Source: Terriglobia bacterium (GTDB lineage Bacteria; Acidobacteriota; Terriglobia; Bryobacterales; Bryobacteraceae). Taken from it: a stretch of 64,000 bases of DNA. The notes beneath the pieces were generated by a model. The model ran no database searches, was not told the DNA's origin, and saw nothing but the letters and a program-made list of their open reading frames with translations. The translations under genes were made by a program, and so were the position numbers. Location: the NCBI GenBank assembly GCA_021325235.1, contig JAJPHN010000034.1:1-64000 (forward strand). The letters are read 5' to 3'. Shown piece by piece: positions 46,997 to 56,148 of the stretch (the first letter of the stretch is position 1; every line of letters starts with the position of its first letter).

Positions 46997-47758
46997 ATGA
47001 TGGGGCGAGACGATCGTTTGAGCCGCAAAATCATCCTGCTCGCAGCCGCGCTCGCGCTGGTGTTGACCGCTTCGAGCTGCGCGCGCAAGCACAAACACAA
47101 GACCGCGGCACATGCCAACCCGCCACCGAATGTGACGCCGCGGCGGGAAACAAAACCGAATCCGACCATTCCCAGCGGTTACAGCGAACAAGGAATCGCA
47201 AGCTGGTACGGTATTCCTTTCAATGGCCGGCCGGCGGCGGATGGCGAAATCTACGACATGGAGGCAATGGTTGCCGCGCACCGTCTGCTTCCGTTCAACA
47301 CCTGGCTCAAAGTCACCAACCTCGCCAACAATCAATCCGTGAACGTGCGTGTGATTGATCGCGGGCCGTTCGTCAATGGCCGGATCATCGATCTTTCAAA
47401 AGCGGCGGCGCGGCAGATCGGACTGCTGGGCCCTGGCATCGGCGAAGTACGGCTGGAAGTGATTTCGGCGCCGCGCGACATCCCCGCCAACGACTTCTAC
47501 GCGGTGCAGGCAGGCGCCTTTTCCAGTCGCGAGAACGCCGAGCGGCTGCGCGAGAAATATGCCGAGCGGTTTGGCAATGCCCAGCTGGCTTTGAAGCACG
47601 GTCCGGTGCCGCTCTGGCGCGTACTGGTGGGTAAGGAGCCGTCAGTTGAGGCGGCCAATCAGCTGGCCATTGTATTGGGCGCAGAAAACAAGAGTGTCTT
47701 CGTAGTACGGCTGGATGAGACCGAAATTCAGGCGGCGGCGGCGGCCGGCTCGCGTTGA
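46997..47758 (+). CDS. rlpA: Septal ring lytic transglycosylase RlpA with SPOR domain
   Basis: An outer-membrane lipoprotein-type peptidoglycan enzyme of 253 residues from the first of two adjacent ATGs. The signal sequence ends in a lipobox-like ASSC near residue 29. The double-psi beta-barrel domain (about 55-150) includes GIASWYGIPFNGRPAADGEI, then AAHRLLPF and VIDRGPFVNGRIIDLSKAAA. The His and Asp that correspond to the catalytic pair of Pseudomonas RlpA are present. A C-terminal SPOR domain (about 165-245, FYAVQAGAFSSRENAERLRE) targets denuded septal glycan. The open frame upstream runs through the divergent gene and is not coding. Confidence 0.92.
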   Translation: MMGRDDRLSRKIILLAAALALVLTASSCARKHKHKTAAHANPPPNVTPRRETKPNPTIPSGYSEQGIASWYGIPFNGRPAADGEIYDMEAMVAAHRLLPFNTWLKVTNLANNQSVNVRVIDRGPFVNGRIIDLSKAAARQIGLLGPGIGEVRLEVISAPRDIPANDFYAVQAGAFSSRENAERLREKYAERFGNAQLALKHGPVPLWRVLVGKEPSVEAANQLAIVLGAENKSVFVVRLDETEIQAAAAAGSR

Positions 47759-47813
47759 CGTTCCAATTTGAGACTTCCGGGGCCGAGTTCGCACTATCTC
47801 ATACGGGCGTAGT

Positions 47814-48854
47814 GTGCCCGTGTGGAATTTGCTACCGAAAATTGCCTTCGATGTCTCGCCGCTGTCGACGCTGATCGGCAATTCGCCTGCTATGCGGCAG
47901 GTGCAGAAACTGGTTGGGCGCGTCGCGAAATCGCGTTTTCCGGTGCTGATTCTGGGTGAGACCGGGACCGGCAAGGAAGTAGTCGCGCGCGCTATTCACA
48001 GCACCGAAGGGCAGGGGCCGTTTGTAGTGGTCGACTGCTCATCCCTGGTCGGGCCACTGATGGAGAGCGAGCTGTTTGGTTATGCCAAGGGCGCTTTCAC
48101 CGGTGCGCATACGCAGAAATTAGGCCTGCTTGACGCGGCCAACGGCGGCACTGCTTTTTTCGACGAAATTGGCGAACTGCCGCTCGAGATGCAGATGAAA
48201 CTGCTGCGCGTGCTGCAGCAGAAAGAATTTCGGGCGATCGGCGCAGTGGCGCAGCGCAGCTCGGATTTCCGCGTGATTGCAGCCACCAATCGAGATCTGG
48301 CCGCCGAGGTAAAAACCGGACGTTTTCGTCAGGACCTGTTTTACCGGCTGAACGTGATGCGCATCCGGCTTGCACCATTGCGCGAGCGCCGCGAGGACAT
48401 TCCGGCGCTGGTGAACCATTTCCTTAATCGCTACGGGAACGGGCACAAGGCGGCGGACGAGACCTTGCGCGCGCTGCAGGATTACGAGTGGCCGGGGAAT
48501 GTGCGCGAGCTCGAGCACACGGTGCAGCAGATGGTCGCGATGAATACCGGGCCATGGCTGACCGCTGCCGATCTGCCGAGCGCCATCGTGAACTGGCATC
48601 GCGAGCAGCACCTGACGCCATCTTCCGGCGGCGGAACGGAATCGCTGCACAATCTTCACTCGCATCTGAGCTCGTTTGGCGGTCCCTCGCCGGTTGTTCC
48701 TCTGGCAGAAGTTGAAAAGCGCGCGATCCTGGGTGCGCTCGAATACACCAAGGGTGATCGCACCGTAGCAGCGGCGATGCTCGGCATCGGACGTACGACG
48801 CTCTATCGAAAGCTCAAGGAATACGGCGTGCCGGACGTCGCACGGATCGCGTAA
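47814..48854 (+). CDS. Sigma-54-dependent transcriptional activator without receiver domain
   Basis: A 346-residue AAA+ bacterial enhancer-binding protein. The start is GTG, with only about 17 residues before the central domain (LIGNSPAMRQVQKLVGRVAK). Walker A is GETGTGKE, the sigma-54 contact loop GAFTGA is intact (GYAKGAFTGAHTQ), Walker B is FFDEIGEL, and the R-finger region is LFYRLNVMRIRLAPLRER. The C-terminal Fis-type helix-turn-helix is RTVAAAMLGIGRTTLYRKLK. With no receiver, GAF or PAS domain it must be controlled by a separate protein or by level, like PspF. Its target is unknown; the type VI operon 8 kb away is one candidate. Confidence 0.92.
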   Translation: MPVWNLLPKIAFDVSPLSTLIGNSPAMRQVQKLVGRVAKSRFPVLILGETGTGKEVVARAIHSTEGQGPFVVVDCSSLVGPLMESELFGYAKGAFTGAHTQKLGLLDAANGGTAFFDEIGELPLEMQMKLLRVLQQKEFRAIGAVAQRSSDFRVIAATNRDLAAEVKTGRFRQDLFYRLNVMRIRLAPLRERREDIPALVNHFLNRYGNGHKAADETLRALQDYEWPGNVRELEHTVQQMVAMNTGPWLTAADLPSAIVNWHREQHLTPSSGGGTESLHNLHSHLSSFGGPSPVVPLAEVEKRAILGALEYTKGDRTVAAAMLGIGRTTLYRKLKEYGVPDVARIA

Positions 48855-48911
48855 CGGGCCTTCGGGCACAGCGGAATACATTGACAACTGCGCCCGCGCC
48901 GCGCTCCCGTT

Positions 48912-51761
48912 TTACTTGGATCCGGCCGTCTGTGCTTTCACCAGATCGCCGTTCGAATCGCGAATCTCGATCGGACCGAGATTCAGCTTTTCGAGGCCGG
49001 GCTGTATTTTAGCGCGATCGCCGACGGTCACCAGAATCACGTTGTCCGGGTGCACGTCCTGCTCGGCGACCTGCTCTACTTGGTTTGCCGTAAGCGCTTC
49101 GTACTTGTCGGGCAGGGTCCGATAGTAATCCTCCGGCAGATTGTAAGTGAAGAGATCACTGATCAGGTTGGACGTCGACTGCACGGTCTGAAAGTGACCC
49201 GGCAAGGAGCGCAATTCGCCCTCGCGCGCGAGCTTCAGCTCATCGGTGGTAGGCGGATCGGTGCGGATGCGGTTCAGCTCTTTGAAGAGCTCATTGACGG
49301 CGGGCGCGGTTACATCGGTCCGCACCAGCGCACCCGCGAAGAAGGGCCCGATGCCGCGATAGAACATGTATTGCGAGAACGCGCCGTAGGTATAGCCGTT
49401 CTTCTCGCGCAGGTTCATGTTGATGCGGCTCGAGAACATGCCGCCGAGCACGTTGTTCATCACCATCACGGCCGGATACTCGGAGGTGTCGCGCGGCAAC
49501 CCCAGGCCGAAGGCAGCGGCAGCCGTCTGAGGCGCGCCGGGCCGGTCCACGATCACAACTTTTCGAACAGGCGGCGGAGGCGGGGCGGGTACTGTAACGG
49601 CCGCAACGGTGCCATTCGGCTTCCAGCCGGCGAAGTACTTGTCAGCAAGCGTGCGCGCATCTTTTTCCGTGATATCGCCCGTCAGCACCAGCGCGGCATT
49701 CTGCGGAGCGTAGTGGCTGCCCCAGAATGTCTGCAGATCGTCACGCGAAATCGACTTTACCGATTCCGTGGTTCCGTTTGAGCGATACGCATAGGGCGAA
49801 TTGTCGCCGTATAGCGTTTTCAGACCGACCCGCAGCAGCGATGCGATCGGCGTATCGGCTTCCTGGAGAATAGCCACCAGGCGGCTCTTGCGCATGCGCT
49901 CGACTTCATCGGGCTGAAAGGCCGGTTGAGTCGTAACATCCTGCAGCAAGTCGAGGGCGGCGTCCGTGTTGTTGCTGAGCGCGCCGATGCTGATGGTCGC
50001 ATCGTCGACGGTGGCGGTGGCCGTTAGTTTCGCTCCGATCAATGCCGTGTCGTTGGCAAGTTCGGTTGCGGAACGATCCTTGGTACCTTGCGTGAGGATC
50101 TTTGCCGTGAACGCTGCCAGACCCGGTTTCGAGACCGGATTCGCACCGCTGCCGGCAAGCGCGACCAGAGTGGCATCGATCACGGGCAGTTCGTGATCTT
50201 CGACCAGGTAGATCTTCATGCCGTTCGCGGCGGACAGAATCTTGGGAATCGGAAGATGCAGCTCAGGTGCGGGACCGGGCTTCGGCGCTTCTTTGCGCCA
50301 GGCCTGCTGTTCTTCGAATTCCGGTGTGTACGGATTCACGATCTTAACGTTCGCATCTGTATCGGCCGGACTGCGCGGCACATCGTGCAACACCTTCTGT
50401 CCGGGGACCGTCGTCACGACGGCGCGCTTGCCCCTGGCAAAGTACTCCTGGCCGGCTTTTTTCACGGATGCAATGGTGGCGTTCTGATAACGCGCGATGT
50501 CTTTGCCCAGATAACCCGGATCGCCCGCGTATTGGTTGTAGTAATTCAGCGTATCTGCTACACCGCCAAAACCGCCGAGCCGCTGCAGTTGCTCGATTTT
50601 TCGTGTGAGCGTCACGTTGCGCGCGCGATCGAGCTCCGCCTGCGTCGGGCCATCCCGGCGGAGCTGGTCGAGCTCGGCATCGAAAGCCGCTTCCAGCGTC
50701 TCCGGTTTCACGCCCGGGCGCGCCGTGATGTCGCAGGTCGCGACCGAGGCGATTTTGAGCGACTGATTATTGCACTCGACCGTCTGCGCAATCTGCTTCT
50801 CATAGACAAGTTTGTGATAGAGGCGGCTCGAATCGCCGTCACCTAGAATCTGCACGAAGAGATCGGTGTCGGCATCGCCCGGCTTGAGAGCCTGGGGCGT
50901 GAGCCAACCGAAGGAAACGCGCGGCAGCTGTACGGTGTCGGTTACGGTAGCGCGCTGTTCGCTCGTGATCGGATGCGCCGGCGCAAAGCTCTTGTCCACT
51001 GGCGGCCCCTGCGGGATGGGTCCGAAATACTTATCGAGCAGCGGCTTTATCTTTTCCGGATCGAAATCGCCGGCGATGGCCAGCGTGGCGTTATTCGGCG
51101 TGTAGTACTGCTTGAAGAAATCGCGCACGTCGTTCAGGCGCGCGGCTTCGATATCGGCGTGCGAACCGATCACGCTTCCGTAGTACGGATCGCCTTTACG
51201 GAAGAGCAGATGAAACATCTCCTCCGAACCGAGCATGTAAGGAGAGCCTTCTCCCTGCCGTCGCTCGTTGCGCACAACGTCGCGCTGATTGGTCAGCTTC
51301 GTCCGGTCCAGTGTCTCGAGCAGAAAGCCCATGCGGTCGCTCTCGAGCCACAGGCCGAGCTCGATCTGATTGCTCGGCAGAGTTTCGAAATAGTTGGTGC
51401 GGTCGAAGTCAGTAGTGCCGTTGATATCGGTGGCGCCCGCACCCTCGAGATAGCGGAAGTGAGCCTTTTCGCCGACGTGCTCCGAGCCCTCGAACATCAT
51501 GTGCTCGAACAGGTGCGCGAAACCGGTGCGTCCCGGCTTTTCGTTGGCCGGTCCGACGTGGTACCAGACATCGAACGCCACCAGCGGCAGGCGATGGTCG
51601 GTGTGCATCAGCACCTGCAAGCCGTTGGGCAGCTTGTATTCCTGATACTCGAGCTTGGGAATCTTGAGCGGCTTGGGAGATGGCAGAGTGGCAGCGTTCA
51701 GGTGGGGAAAAGCAGCCGCGGCAAGAACGGCGGCGCACAGCAGGAGAGACGGCTTTTTCAT
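48912..51761 (-). CDS. Exported M16 (insulinase-family) zinc metallopeptidase
   Basis: A 949-residue secreted peptidase with two M16 repeats in one chain. The signal peptide is MKKPSLLLCAAVLAAAAFPH. The first repeat has the inverted zinc motif H83xxE86H87 (GFAHLFEHMMFEGSEH) and a downstream Glu in the helix around LPSNQIELGLWLESDRM, so it is active. The second repeat (from about 500) lacks HxxEH and keeps the R/Y-type substrate region (REKNGYTYGAFSQYM). The reading frame continues 1.1 kb upstream across the permease gene, but the ATG at 51761 with a signal peptide is the real start. Confidence 0.93.
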   Translation of the reverse strand: MKKPSLLLCAAVLAAAAFPHLNAATLPSPKPLKIPKLEYQEYKLPNGLQVLMHTDHRLPLVAFDVWYHVGPANEKPGRTGFAHLFEHMMFEGSEHVGEKAHFRYLEGAGATDINGTTDFDRTNYFETLPSNQIELGLWLESDRMGFLLETLDRTKLTNQRDVVRNERRQGEGSPYMLGSEEMFHLLFRKGDPYYGSVIGSHADIEAARLNDVRDFFKQYYTPNNATLAIAGDFDPEKIKPLLDKYFGPIPQGPPVDKSFAPAHPITSEQRATVTDTVQLPRVSFGWLTPQALKPGDADTDLFVQILGDGDSSRLYHKLVYEKQIAQTVECNNQSLKIASVATCDITARPGVKPETLEAAFDAELDQLRRDGPTQAELDRARNVTLTRKIEQLQRLGGFGGVADTLNYYNQYAGDPGYLGKDIARYQNATIASVKKAGQEYFARGKRAVVTTVPGQKVLHDVPRSPADTDANVKIVNPYTPEFEEQQAWRKEAPKPGPAPELHLPIPKILSAANGMKIYLVEDHELPVIDATLVALAGSGANPVSKPGLAAFTAKILTQGTKDRSATELANDTALIGAKLTATATVDDATISIGALSNNTDAALDLLQDVTTQPAFQPDEVERMRKSRLVAILQEADTPIASLLRVGLKTLYGDNSPYAYRSNGTTESVKSISRDDLQTFWGSHYAPQNAALVLTGDITEKDARTLADKYFAGWKPNGTVAAVTVPAPPPPPVRKVVIVDRPGAPQTAAAAFGLGLPRDTSEYPAVMVMNNVLGGMFSSRINMNLREKNGYTYGAFSQYMFYRGIGPFFAGALVRTDVTAPAVNELFKELNRIRTDPPTTDELKLAREGELRSLPGHFQTVQSTSNLISDLFTYNLPEDYYRTLPDKYEALTANQVEQVAEQDVHPDNVILVTVGDRAKIQPGLEKLNLGPIEIRDSNGDLVKAQTAGSK

Positions 51762-51884
51762 GGTTGTCACCGAAAGACCGGGTTCAAAGCAGTTGTAGCC
51801 TAGTTTTGCGCAAATTACAATCAGAAAGGCGCAATCCGGGCAGATGGAACTTTTCTGAAGCCGATTGCGTAATAGGTCTGAAGC

Positions 51885-53147
51885 ATGCCGCGCACGCCCA
51901 AACTCCTTCGAAGCGCTTCTTTCTGGGAATCCGCTCGCATCGCTATCGAGTCCCTGAGCAAGAACAAGCTGCGCAGCTTCCTGACCCTGCTCGGGATCAT
52001 TCTGGCGACGAGCACGCTTATTGCGGTGACTTCGTTTGTTCACGGCATGAACATCTACATCGCCACCAAGCTCTCCGATATGGGATCGGACGGCTTTCGC
52101 GTCATGCGCATCGGGTTCACAGGCAATTTCGATCCCAAGAAGTTCCTGGAAATGCAGCGGCGTAATCCGCAGATCAAAGTCTCGGAATACGATTTCATCA
52201 AAGAACACGCGACTCTGCTCGGCGACGTCGGCCTCGAAACATTCAAGAACGTCACCATCGCCTACCAGGGCCAGACCATGCAAGGCGTCGAACTCGACGG
52301 CATCACCGCCAACATCCTCGCGCTCAGCGACTATGAAGTGGGCCAGGGCCGCGAGATTTCCGAGAGCGAAGTCAAGCGGCATGCGCCGGTCGCCTTTATC
52401 GGCAACGATGTCGCCGATAAGTTTTTTAGCGGCATGGACCCGATCGGTAAGACGATCAAGGTGGATAGCATCCCATATCAGGTCGTCGGCGTGGCCAAAT
52501 CGAAAGGTTCGGTCTTCGGTCAGTCCCAGGACAAATTCGTCATGATCCCGGTGTACGCCTATTTCAAGACCTACGGCAACAGCATTCACGACGATATCGC
52601 GATTTTTGCCAAAGCCAAAGATCCCTCGCAAACCGAAGAAGCGAAAGACGAAGTTCGCATGCTGCTGCGCACCCTGCGCCACACTCCGCCGGGCGACGAT
52701 GATACGTTCACCATCTTCGGTTCCGACACGCTTATGAACGCCTGGCACAATTTGACCGGAGCTATTGCCGGCATGGCATTTGGTGTGGTTTCTGTTTTCC
52801 TGGTCGTGGGCGGGATCGTCATCATGAACATCATTCTCGCCGTCGTCACCGAGCGCACGCACGAGATCGGCATTCGCAAAGCAGTCGGCGCGCGCCGGCA
52901 GGATATTCTGAATCAGTTCCTGGTGGAATCGGCGGTCCTCGCCGCGATCGGCGGCGTCATCGGCGTGATCGCGGCCTATCTGCTCACCGTCATCGTACGT
53001 AACGCTACGCCGCTGCCCATGGAAATGCCAATCGGGGCGGTCATTATCGGCGTTGGGCTCTCAGCGGGCGTTGGATTGTTCTTCGGCATTTACCCGGCTC
53101 GGCAAGCTTCCAAGCTCGATCCGATCACAGCCCTGCGCGCGGAGTAA
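51885..53147 (+). CDS. ABC transporter permease, MacB/FtsX type
   Basis: A 420-residue inner-membrane protein of the MacB topology. There is one N-terminal helix (LRSFLTLLGIILATSTLIAV), a large periplasmic domain of about 200 residues (MacB_PCD), then three C-terminal helices with VIMNIILAVVTERTHEIGIR KAVGARR, the conserved FtsX coupling region. The end YPARQASKLDPITALRAE is typical. A second permease follows after 3 bp; no ATPase gene is adjacent, so the ATP-binding subunit must be encoded elsewhere. The role is probably efflux or lipoprotein/peptide transport across the envelope. Confidence 0.93.
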   Translation: MPRTPKLLRSASFWESARIAIESLSKNKLRSFLTLLGIILATSTLIAVTSFVHGMNIYIATKLSDMGSDGFRVMRIGFTGNFDPKKFLEMQRRNPQIKVSEYDFIKEHATLLGDVGLETFKNVTIAYQGQTMQGVELDGITANILALSDYEVGQGREISESEVKRHAPVAFIGNDVADKFFSGMDPIGKTIKVDSIPYQVVGVAKSKGSVFGQSQDKFVMIPVYAYFKTYGNSIHDDIAIFAKAKDPSQTEEAKDEVRMLLRTLRHTPPGDDDTFTIFGSDTLMNAWHNLTGAIAGMAFGVVSVFLVVGGIVIMNIILAVVTERTHEIGIRKAVGARRQDILNQFLVESAVLAAIGGVIGVIAAYLLTVIVRNATPLPMEMPIGAVIIGVGLSAGVGLFFGIYPARQASKLDPITALRAE

Positions 53148-53150
53148 ATC

Positions 53151-54383
53151 ATGTTTCGGGCTTTTCGTAACAACACCATGCTGGCGCTCGATACCATTCG
53201 CGCGCACAAACTTCGCAGCCTGCTCACCATGCTTGGCGTCATCATCGGCACGGGCACCATCATCGCTGTCGGTGCGATCCTGACGGGCTTCGATGGAGCA
53301 GTTACCAACGTCTTCAAAAGCTTCGGGCCGAACGCCGTTATTGTCTCGCGCGAGCCCGCCTTCCGCACCACCGATCTTACCCCCGAAGAACGCGCGCGCA
53401 AGCAGTTGACCTACGACGATGTCGTCGCGCTCCGTAATGAATGCTCGGCATGCGAGCGTGTCTCTGCCTTATCATTCCCGAATCATGGTCCAATCGTAAC
53501 CAAGTACAAAGGCAACGCGGTTTACCAGACGCAATTGCGCGGCGTCGAAGAATCTTTCGCGCAGACCGGTCAAATCGATATGGAAGAAGGCCGCTTCTTC
53601 AGCGAATACGAGTCCCTCCATCATGCTCCCGTTGCGGCCATCGGCGCCGATGTCAAGAAGGGCCTGTTTGGAATGGAAAATCCGATCGGCAAAGTTATTA
53701 CCGTCGATGGCCAGCAGTTTCAGGTGATCGGCACCATGCGCCGGCCCACCGCCAGCTTTTTCGACAGCTCCGACCAGCGCATTTTCGTTCCATTCTTCTC
53801 GTTTAAGAAGATGTATCCGAACTTTCAGGACCTCGCTGTCAGCATCACCGCCAGCAATGGCCATCTGCCGCAGGCGCTAGATCAGATTCGCACCATTCTG
53901 CGTATCCAGCGCCATGTTCCCCCTAACAAGCCCGATAACTTTTCCATACAAACTGCCGAACAGATGGTCGAACAGTTCCGTCAGATCACCGCGATGACGT
54001 TTCTGGTGATGATTGTGCTGAGTTCGATCGGCTTGCTGGTGGGCGGGATCGGCGTCATGAACATCATGCTGGTCTCGGTTACCGAGCGCACTCGCGAAAT
54101 CGGCGTGCGCAAAGCGATCGGTGCGCGGCGCGCTGATATCACGGTGCAGTTTCTGCTGGAAGCTTCGGTCCTGACCGGTCTCGGCGGAATTGTAGGGCTG
54201 TTGCTGGGCTGGATGATCTCGGGCCTGGCAAAGATGGCCTTTTCTTCGCTCCCGATCACCGTACCGGCGTGGGCTGCGATTGCCGGGATTGTGGTCTCCG
54301 TGGGTGTCGGCCTGTTCTTTGGAATCTGGCCGGCCAACAAAGCGGCCAAGCTCGACCCGGTTCAGGCGCTGCGCTACGAGTAG
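53151..54383 (+). CDS. ABC transporter permease, MacB/FtsX type
   Basis: Second MacB-type permease, 410 residues, a paralogue of the gene just upstream. It shares the N-terminal helix (LRSLLTMLGVIIGTGTIIAV), a periplasmic domain with ISITASNGHLPQALD-like segments, and the C-terminal triple-helix unit with VMNIMLVSVTERTREIGVRK AIGARRAD. It ends WPANKAAKLDPVQALRYE. The two permeases probably form a heterodimer. It converges directly with the DUF885 gene, the stop codons being adjacent. Confidence 0.93.
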   Translation: MFRAFRNNTMLALDTIRAHKLRSLLTMLGVIIGTGTIIAVGAILTGFDGAVTNVFKSFGPNAVIVSREPAFRTTDLTPEERARKQLTYDDVVALRNECSACERVSALSFPNHGPIVTKYKGNAVYQTQLRGVEESFAQTGQIDMEEGRFFSEYESLHHAPVAAIGADVKKGLFGMENPIGKVITVDGQQFQVIGTMRRPTASFFDSSDQRIFVPFFSFKKMYPNFQDLAVSITASNGHLPQALDQIRTILRIQRHVPPNKPDNFSIQTAEQMVEQFRQITAMTFLVMIVLSSIGLLVGGIGVMNIMLVSVTERTREIGVRKAIGARRADITVQFLLEASVLTGLGGIVGLLLGWMISGLAKMAFSSLPITVPAWAAIAGIVVSVGVGLFFGIWPANKAAKLDPVQALRYE

Positions 54384-56135
54384 TTATTCCGCGCTTCTTT
54401 GCTCGCGGATCCAGCGGTTCACTTCACTGTCGAGCACATCGAGCGGCAGCGGGCCGTGTTTTAACACCTGATCGTGAAATGCGCGAATATCGAATTTCGC
54501 GCCCAGTTGTTGGCGCGCCCGCTCGCGCAATGCCAGAATGCGCGCCTGACCTAGTTTGTAAGCCAAGGCCTGACCGGGCCACGCGATATAGCGATCGACT
54601 TCGGTCTGGATGTTCACATCGTCCATAGCCGTGTGCGCGTGGAAGTAGTCGATCATCTGCTGGCGCGTCCAGTGTTTGAAATGAACGCCGGTATCGACCA
54701 CCAGACGCACCGCGCGCCACATCTCGTTTTCCAGGCGTCCGTAGTCGCTGTAGGGATCCTGATAGAAGCCGATGTCTTTGCCGAGGCGTTCGGAATAGAA
54801 TGCCCAACCTTCCGAATACGCGGTGTAGTTGTAAGCGAATTTGCGCAGCGGCGAAATGTCAGTCAGCTCCTGCGCGATAGAAAATTGCAGGTGGTGTCCG
54901 GGAATTCCCTCGTGATAAGCGATCGCTTCGACATTCAGCAGCAGGCGGTCGGTTGGATGATACAGGTTGACGTTGATGCGGCCTGGGCGGCTCCCGTCGC
55001 CTGAGCCGGGCGAGTAGTCCGCTGGCGGAGAATCTGGCGAGCGATAGGCTTCCATCGGCACCACGGCCAGTTCCGTTTTGGGCAGCATTCCAAAGAGATG
55101 CGGCAACTGGCTGCGCATCTGATCGGTGTACTTCTTATAGAGATCGAGCAACTGCTCGCCCGATTTTGCGTAGAGTGCCTTATCTTCCCGGATATGGCGA
55201 TTGAACGTGGCGAGATCGTGATAGCCCTGCTGCTGCGCGATCTGCAGCATGGCGCGCTCGGATTCGTCGACATACTTCAGCCCGAGTTCGTGAATCTGCT
55301 CGGGTTGCATATCGGTTGTGGTTAAGGTGCGGATTGCGAAGCGGTAACGGGCGTCGCCCTCCGGGAGGGACCAGAGCCCGGGTTCCGTTCTTCCAGCCGG
55401 AGCATATTGCGTGCGAATAAATTCTGCAAGCCGCAGATAGGCTGGATTCACCTCGGTCACGACGGCACGAGCGAGCGCTTTTTTGAGCCGGTCCTGATCA
55501 GCGGCAGAAATGCCTGTCGGAAACTTCTCTGCCGGCTTCATGAACGGGCTGTCCTTCGCGCTGTAGTGGCCGATCTGCGCAGCTTGAACCGCGACCTTTT
55601 CGAGCAGATAGCGTGGCTGCATGAGATGGTCTTTCATGCCGGCACGCATGTTGCCGATTTCCTGCGTGAAGAAATTGGGAATGGCCTGCAGGCGCGCAAG
55701 ATAGTCTTCGTAGTCTTTCGTGTTGCGGAAGGGCGAATCGGAGGCGAGATAGACCAGATCCTGGTGGAAGCCGCCAAACTGGCTGATGGGCATCTCCCAG
55801 TCGCGGAATTTGTCGGATTCGATCTCTTCCTCGAGATCGCGCGTAAGAAGCAACTTTTCGATCTTCTGCTCTTCGGAGAGGCCGCCTGAGATGGCTGACA
55901 AGCGCTTCAGCATCTCGCGTGCGTGCGCGGTGCGTGCGGCAAACGCGCTCGGCGAGACATCGGCCAGCTTGTCGTTATAGCGATAATCGCCGGCGTGGGT
56001 CGCGAGCTCCGGCAAGGTGCGGAGCCGGTATTGCCACTCCTCATCGAGCGCAGCTTTGAGCTGATCCGCAGGTGATTGAGCGGCGGCATGCGCCAGCACT
56101 CCGGCCAGTAGTAAGCCAGAAATCCAGAGTTTCAT
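54384..56135 (-). CDS. Exported DUF885 family putative zinc metallopeptidase
   Basis: A 583-residue secreted protein (signal MKLWISGLLLAGVLAHAAAQ) of the largely helical DUF885 family. The conserved motif is AIAYHEGIPGHHLQ, with His408, Glu409 and His414/415, a zinc-peptidase-like arrangement related to M32-type helical peptidases. Further downstream YSEGWAFYSERLGKDIGFYQ offers a possible third ligand. The frame is open to 56249, but the ATG at 56135 gives a clean signal peptide. It starts 13 bp after the FHA gene, so it may be the last gene of the type VI operon; whether it belongs functionally is unknown. Confidence 0.85.
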   Translation of the reverse strand: MKLWISGLLLAGVLAHAAAQSPADQLKAALDEEWQYRLRTLPELATHAGDYRYNDKLADVSPSAFAARTAHAREMLKRLSAISGGLSEEQKIEKLLLTRDLEEEIESDKFRDWEMPISQFGGFHQDLVYLASDSPFRNTKDYEDYLARLQAIPNFFTQEIGNMRAGMKDHLMQPRYLLEKVAVQAAQIGHYSAKDSPFMKPAEKFPTGISAADQDRLKKALARAVVTEVNPAYLRLAEFIRTQYAPAGRTEPGLWSLPEGDARYRFAIRTLTTTDMQPEQIHELGLKYVDESERAMLQIAQQQGYHDLATFNRHIREDKALYAKSGEQLLDLYKKYTDQMRSQLPHLFGMLPKTELAVVPMEAYRSPDSPPADYSPGSGDGSRPGRINVNLYHPTDRLLLNVEAIAYHEGIPGHHLQFSIAQELTDISPLRKFAYNYTAYSEGWAFYSERLGKDIGFYQDPYSDYGRLENEMWRAVRLVVDTGVHFKHWTRQQMIDYFHAHTAMDDVNIQTEVDRYIAWPGQALAYKLGQARILALRERARQQLGAKFDIRAFHDQVLKHGPLPLDVLDSEVNRWIREQRSAE

Positions 56136-56148
56136 ACGCGTAAGTATT

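Noticed and set aside
48855..48911. Possible terminator between the sigma-54 activator and the M16 gene (GCC-TTCG-GGC)
   Set aside because: The stem is only three pairs and no T-run follows on either strand.
51762..52862. N-terminal extension of the M16 peptidase frame by 367 codons
   Set aside because: It lies antisense inside the first MacB-type permease gene; a signal peptide begins at the ATG at 51761.
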